From the IMG/VR virus record IMGVR_UViG_3300021438_000070, positions 1 through 24,642 of that record: DNA of 24,642 bases; one strand, written 5' to 3'. The position numbers were made by a program, and so were the translations under genes. This DNA comes from a virus. Shown piece after piece: positions 20,712-24,642 of the stretch (positions are counted from its first letter, which is position 1; the number at the start of each line of letters is the position of its first letter). Under the pieces are notes generated by a model that was not told the origin of the DNA, searched no databases, and saw only the letters and a list, made by a program, of their open reading frames with translations.

Positions 20712-20720
20712 AGGAAGACA

Positions 20721-23042
20721 ATGAACAACACCACTACAAAGCCAAACAGCTTGTCAGTCCAATTTGACAAGATACCGCTCGACCTCAAAAAAGTACACAG
20801 ATGGGTACTCTGGCGTTTAGTCGAGGTGGGCGACGAGACCTCCAAGCGTTGGAGTAAACTGCCAATGCAGGTCAATGGCCAATCAGCCTCATCGACCAAT
20901 CCAGCAACGTGGACAGACTTCAACTCAGTCCAATATGAGTATCAGAACAATCCAACAAAATGGGATGGTGTTGGCTTCGTGTTTTCTGACGCAGACAACC
21001 TCGTTGGCATAGACCTAGACGACTGCTTAGATCCAACTACACATCAATTCACCAACCCAGCATCAGAACAAATTGCTCTGCGACTCAACGGGTACATGGA
21101 AGTGTCACCCTCTGGCACAGGCGTTAAGATATTTACCCGTGGCAACTTCTCCAACGCACACGTAGATCACTCGATTGGACTCGAGGTTTATTCTAAGGCA
21201 CGGTACTTCACCGTCACGGGTCACTACATCTCAGGCTCAGTCCCCACGGAAGAACAAGACTTAACTCCCATCATACCGCCGAGACAACTCAACAAAACAG
21301 GCGACGCATTTGCGGATTACACACCGCCCCTTGAAGGCTACGACATCCATCGCGTTGAGACAGAGATCCTCAGCCAACTCGATCCAGACTGTCACTACGC
21401 AGACTGGCTCAAGATAGGCGCGATACTGCACCATCAATTCCAAGGTGACATCGAGGCCTGTGAGATGTGGGATAGATGGTCAGCACAGTCGCACAAGTAC
21501 CAATCGACTGGCATCAACTCATGCGAATCCAAGTGGAGAACGTTTAAGGGTTCGGGCGCCACGCTCCGCTCCTTACTCTTCAATATCACGCAAAAGGTGA
21601 AGGCACAAGCGCTCGCCAGTGGAGAGACGATCCTCGATAATAATACCATGGAAAATGCGCGTGTGTTCCTCGACAACTTCTACGCGTCCGAAGAAGGTTA
21701 CAAATTAGTACACTACGCGGATGATTTTTATCAGCACGTCGCAACACACTACGAAGACATCGAAGAACAAACGATCCGTGCTAAGTTATATACATTCTTA
21801 GATAAGTGCAAGAAGATGGGGAAGAAGAATGCCATCATGCCGTTCAACCCAACACCCGCTGTGGTGTCGGCCGTATTAGATGCGGTGAAATCCATCGTGC
21901 ACTTACCGAATCATCCCAACACAAAACCACCGATCTGGTTCGAAGAGTACCGCGCCAATAAACCACAGGCATCTAAATTGATATCATTACAGAACGGGTT
22001 ATTTCATGTAGAACAGAACGTCATGATCCCACACTCGTTAGGATTCTTTACACAGAACGCACTCGCATTTAGCTATGACAAGGACGCAGACTGTCCAGTG
22101 TGGCACGCATTTTTAAAATCATTATGGGAGAATGATCATGAGTCAATCGAAACGTTGCAAGAGATGTTTGGATACATTTTATCGGGCGACACACGGCAGC
22201 AGAAATTCTTTAACATCATTGGACCACGTAGGTCTGGCAAAGGCACTATCAATAAAGTGTTGGTATCACTCCTTGGTCAGCATAATACGGTGGCGCCCGA
22301 ACTGGGTGAGCTATGCGACACTTTTGGTCTCCAGCCTTGGTTGGGTAAACTTCTTGCTTCTTTTACTGATGCGAGGGCACCAGAGCGTAACCGAAATGCT
22401 GTTGTTTCTCAACTCCTTCGCATTGTGGGGGGCGATACTGTTACCGTCAATCGAAAGAATAAAGAGTCGTGGAACGGATACCTACCGACACGCATTGTCA
22501 TCTACTCCAACGAGGTCTTACAACTCACGGAGAACTCGAACGCGCTCACAGGCCGAATGATTGTATTAAGAATGACCGAGTCATTTTATAATCATGAAGA
22601 CACAGAGTTATCACGTAAGCTCGATGCTGAATTGTCAGGCATCTTTAACTGGGCGATGGAAGGATTGAAGCGTAGACTTGCACGCGGTGGTCACTTCTTA
22701 CAACCTAAGTCGGGTGCGTCTTATTTAGAACTAATGGAAGAGATCGGCAATCCAATAGGATCGTTCGTTGAAGATACATTGATCTTTGATCCAGATGCAT
22801 CGGTACCAAAAGATGAAGTCTTTGCATGCTTCTCACACTGGGCATTGAAAAGAAAACTTAGCCCAGGCACTGAGCTTGCATTCAAACGTAGATTCTTAGC
22901 AGCAACGCAAGAGCATCGTATTGAGATTGGGCTTGATAGAACCAACGGTGGACGTAATCATATCTATAGAGGTGTACGACTCAACGACAGAGCTCAAGCA
23001 CATGTAAACAACAATATCATTTCAGACGGAGATATATACTAA
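20721..23042 (+). CDS. Primase-helicase (PrimPol plus D5/P4-like SF3 helicase)
   Basis: The 773-residue protein has an N-terminal primase/polymerase domain with WDGVGFVFSDADNLVGIDLD at about 90-100, the acidic active-site strand, and YMEVSPSGTGVKIFTRG downstream. A middle segment has HYADWLKIGAILHHQFQGD, the pattern of primase-associated linker domains. The C-terminal helicase carries Walker A NIIGPRRSGKGT at about 498-509, a Walker B-like LASFTDARAPERNR, and the sensor RIVIYSNE. It opens DNA and makes primers for replication initiation. It is the main replication enzyme visible and follows the single plus-strand GCATTAGTA motif. Its stop overlaps the next ATG. Confidence 0.9.
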   Translation: MNNTTTKPNSLSVQFDKIPLDLKKVHRWVLWRLVEVGDETSKRWSKLPMQVNGQSASSTNPATWTDFNSVQYEYQNNPTKWDGVGFVFSDADNLVGIDLDDCLDPTTHQFTNPASEQIALRLNGYMEVSPSGTGVKIFTRGNFSNAHVDHSIGLEVYSKARYFTVTGHYISGSVPTEEQDLTPIIPPRQLNKTGDAFADYTPPLEGYDIHRVETEILSQLDPDCHYADWLKIGAILHHQFQGDIEACEMWDRWSAQSHKYQSTGINSCESKWRTFKGSGATLRSLLFNITQKVKAQALASGETILDNNTMENARVFLDNFYASEEGYKLVHYADDFYQHVATHYEDIEEQTIRAKLYTFLDKCKKMGKKNAIMPFNPTPAVVSAVLDAVKSIVHLPNHPNTKPPIWFEEYRANKPQASKLISLQNGLFHVEQNVMIPHSLGFFTQNALAFSYDKDADCPVWHAFLKSLWENDHESIETLQEMFGYILSGDTRQQKFFNIIGPRRSGKGTINKVLVSLLGQHNTVAPELGELCDTFGLQPWLGKLLASFTDARAPERNRNAVVSQLLRIVGGDTVTVNRKNKESWNGYLPTRIVIYSNEVLQLTENSNALTGRMIVLRMTESFYNHEDTELSRKLDAELSGIFNWAMEGLKRRLARGGHFLQPKSGASYLELMEEIGNPIGSFVEDTLIFDPDASVPKDEVFACFSHWALKRKLSPGTELAFKRRFLAATQEHRIEIGLDRTNGGRNHIYRGVRLNDRAQAHVNNNIISDGDIY

Positions 23043-23419
23043 TGTGGAATACCCTAGCAGAATTTAAACAATGGTGGCTTGACTTAAGACATTTAAGACC
23101 TCCGTTCAAAGATCCAATCCATGTCACAGAAACTATGTACGAGATGGTCATATTTAAAGAGGGGCGATATCAGGTGCGTTTGTGCATTTGTAAAGCAGAC
23201 TCCGAAAATAAGATAAGGCTAATTGACGGTGCAGAACAAATCATTATCTATGTATCAGGTAACTTGACATTTAATGAAGATTTATCACAACATCAAAAAG
23301 CAACACCAGACGGAACTTATCATATATTATTAGGCGTAGAGATTAAACCACCGTACGATACGGTAAAGGCCAAAGACGAAGCGGGAACGTTTATGATCTT
23401 TGAAAAACTTGGAGAATAA
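23042..23419 (+). CDS. Cupin-like protein lacking metal ligands (paralogue of 23422)
   Basis: 125 residues beginning MWNTLAEFKQWWLDLRHLRP. It aligns along its length with the next gene: EF-W-W-L...(R)PPFKD...F(K/R)EG(R/K)(Y/F)QV...HILLG...F. Where the neighbour has HSHPDVDSSFIYLGG this copy has LIDGAEQIIIYVSG, so the metal-binding His pair is absent, as is the later PHRLR His. It may be a binding partner or a decayed duplicate. It overlaps the primase stop by one base. Confidence 0.72.
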   Translation: MWNTLAEFKQWWLDLRHLRPPFKDPIHVTETMYEMVIFKEGRYQVRLCICKADSENKIRLIDGAEQIIIYVSGNLTFNEDLSQHQKATPDGTYHILLGVEIKPPYDTVKAKDEAGTFMIFEKLGE

Positions 23420-23421
23420 CA

Positions 23422-23916
23422 ATGAACTGGAATAGCGTAGAAGAATTTCAAAACTGGTGGTTAAATAATGGTAAACCCATTCGACCACCATTTAAAGATG
23501 CTGCATTTACCACAGATATTGCATACTCACTATGCTTATTCCGTGAGGGTAAATTTCAGGTAGAACTTTATATCTCAAAACCAAATACACAAGCGCCTAT
23601 GCATTCGCACCCTGATGTAGATTCAAGCTTTATTTACCTTGGCGGCAATCATGAATTTGGAGAACCTGACGGATCATTTAGAGATTTGAAAGATGTACAA
23701 AAAGAAAATCCTGCCAATGGAGCGCACATCTTATTAGGCACAACACTGTTAGCGTTATCTGCAACTCCGCATCGATTAAGAGTCGGCCCCGAAGGTGGCT
23801 CATTCTTAAGCTTTGAGATGTGGCGCGAAGATAAGCCAACATCGGTGACAGTACACTGGGATGGTGAACCTGTCGGTGAAGAACATATTGAAACAATGAA
23901 TAGACATCATGCTTGA
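23422..23916 (+). CDS. Cupin-like metal-binding protein
   Basis: 164 residues. The motif APMHSHPDVDSSFIYLGG (His61, His63) and a later SATPHRLRVGPEGG (His117) are as in cupin-fold sensors or dioxygenases. The N-terminus (MNWNSVEEFQNWWLNNGKPI) is shared with the preceding paralogue. It may bind a small molecule or act as an oxygenase or isomerase; no substrate can be told from sequence. Together with two iron-oxygenase genes it adds to a metal-enzyme group in this arm. Confidence 0.75.
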   Translation: MNWNSVEEFQNWWLNNGKPIRPPFKDAAFTTDIAYSLCLFREGKFQVELYISKPNTQAPMHSHPDVDSSFIYLGGNHEFGEPDGSFRDLKDVQKENPANGAHILLGTTLLALSATPHRLRVGPEGGSFLSFEMWREDKPTSVTVHWDGEPVGEEHIETMNRHHA

Positions 23917-24043
23917 ACTACTTGTAGCATTTTCGTTGTATCATAACAAGGCCAGCTATCTATGGTGGATTGCATACATCATAGTCATGCTTATTGAAAT
24001 ATTGCAAGACTTAAAAGAAAAAGGATACTACGAAAATGAATGA
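23909..24043 (+). CDS. Small membrane protein (44 aa)
   Basis: Begins MLELLVAFSLYHNKASYLWW, with a hydrophobic stretch at about 18-31 (YLWWIAYIIVMLIE) and a charged tail. It overlaps the cupin stop by 8 bases and the next gene by 8 bases. AT-rich; function unknown. Confidence 0.55.
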   Translation: MLELLVAFSLYHNKASYLWWIAYIIVMLIEILQDLKEKGYYENE

Positions 24044-24642
24044 ACCAAATTTTGAACTACTATTCCCCACACCCGTGATGTTTAATCATATGGAGCGAGA
24101 TTTCACACAAGCAGAACTTGACTACGTGCAATCACACAACGCACCAGATAAAACAAACCGCAACGTGGGTAATGTAACTTCGAACAACAACTACATATTG
24201 AATGAACCTGAGATGAAAGAATTGCACGACATTATTTTAGCAAACGTGCAACTTTACATTGACAAGGTCATAAAGCCTAAGTATGAAGTAAAGCCATTTA
24301 TCACACAATCATGGCTCAACTATACAAGGAAAGGTGAATTCCATCATAAACATGAGCATCCTAATAGTTTTATCTCTGGTGTGTTATATATTAATACCGA
24401 TTCAACTAAAGATAAGATTACATTTCATCGATCAGGCTACAAACAAATTCAATTAGCAACTGACAACTTTGATATATTTAACTCTGATTCTTGGTGGTTC
24501 AATGTAAAAACTGGCGGTATTGTACTATTTCCTTCATCACTCACGCACCATGTAGAAGATGTAATTGCTGATGAAACTAGAATTAGTTTAGCTTTCAATA
24601 CCTTTATCAAAGGCACTATCGGTGACAACCGATCACTTACGG
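24036..24642 (+). CDS. 2OG-Fe(II) oxygenase, 3' end outside window (partial)
   Basis: From ATG 24036 (AAAGGA upstream) 202 codons are open to the edge. It begins MNEPNFELLFPTPVMFNHME, then shows QSWLNYTRKGEFHHKHEHPN (iron-site His near 104-108), SFISGVLYIN, GGIVLFPSSLTHHVEDV (His171/172) and TRISLAFN (Arg182). This is the jelly-roll layout of the putative 2OG-Fe(II) oxygenase family common in cyanophages and other aquatic phages. The reaction is oxidation coupled to 2-oxoglutarate; the substrate is unknown. It is a different family from the 18418 enzyme. Confidence 0.83.
   Translation, partial: MNEPNFELLFPTPVMFNHMERDFTQAELDYVQSHNAPDKTNRNVGNVTSNNNYILNEPEMKELHDIILANVQLYIDKVIKPKYEVKPFITQSWLNYTRKGEFHHKHEHPNSFISGVLYINTDSTKDKITFHRSGYKQIQLATDNFDIFNSDSWWFNVKTGGIVLFPSSLTHHVEDVIADETRISLAFNTFIKGTIGDNRSLT

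Noticed and set aside
1-24642. CRISPR array
   Set aside because: No regularly spaced direct repeats with unique spacers are present; the repeats found are two-copy or symmetric elements.

Overview
The window is part of a tailed double-stranded DNA phage genome. The left arm (about 1-10.6 kb, minus strand) is a virion and packaging module: large terminase, portal, a GroES-like co-chaperonin, scaffold, major capsid protein and several head proteins. The right arm (about 12.3-24.6 kb, plus strand) is a tightly packed early/replication module of mostly tiny genes, with an ArdC-like antirestriction protein, a short sigma factor, a glycosyltransferase, two 2-oxoglutarate/Fe(II) oxygenases, a primase-helicase and a pair of cupin-like paralogues. 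Both ends cut through a gene. No tail, lysis, integrase or DNA polymerase gene is visible here.

The most striking item lies between the arms on the minus strand at 11035-11106. It is a complete 23-codon gene that reads as PqqA, the precursor peptide of the redox cofactor PQQ, including the Glu-x3-Tyr pair that is cross-linked to form the cofactor. No other pqq gene is nearby, so the phage would feed a host PQQ pathway. With PQQ-dependent methanol dehydrogenase in mind, and because the peptide resembles methylotroph PqqA, a freshwater or marine Methylophilales host is my best guess; this is inference. The gene follows two copies of a phage-specific motif (core GCATTAGTA) and is followed by a structured RNA ending in a U tract.

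The GCATTAGTA core occurs six times, always between genes and oriented with the downstream gene: at 956, 4967, 8141, 11149 and 11204 on the minus strand and 20702 on the plus strand. Three copies sit directly after a hairpin, giving a terminator-then-promoter layout. The window also encodes a sigma factor that has regions 1.2-3 but lacks region 4, which would fit a one-block promoter of this kind, as T4 gp55 does.

Directly upstream of the terminase gene is a stand-alone intein-like protein. It keeps the Hint and LAGLIDADG frameworks but has lost the residues expected for splicing and for DNA cleavage. Upstream of it is a 430-bp gene-free stretch full of stem-loops.

Two imperfect inverted copies of a ~267-bp element (11254-11519 and 18107-18374) flank the 6.6-kb ArdC-to-glycosyltransferase block. 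Each copy has an AT-rich centre between repeated short words, as in replication origins or recombination sites. Between arm A and ardC lies a gene-free GC-rich control region (about 11.64-12.27 kb) with repeated hairpins and palindromes. Genes in the 12.3-16.9 kb block use more GC-rich codons than those at 19-20.7 kb, which suggests a mosaic. Many junctions overlap as ATGA or GTGA, and at least six hold hydrophobic micro-proteins of 20-52 residues.
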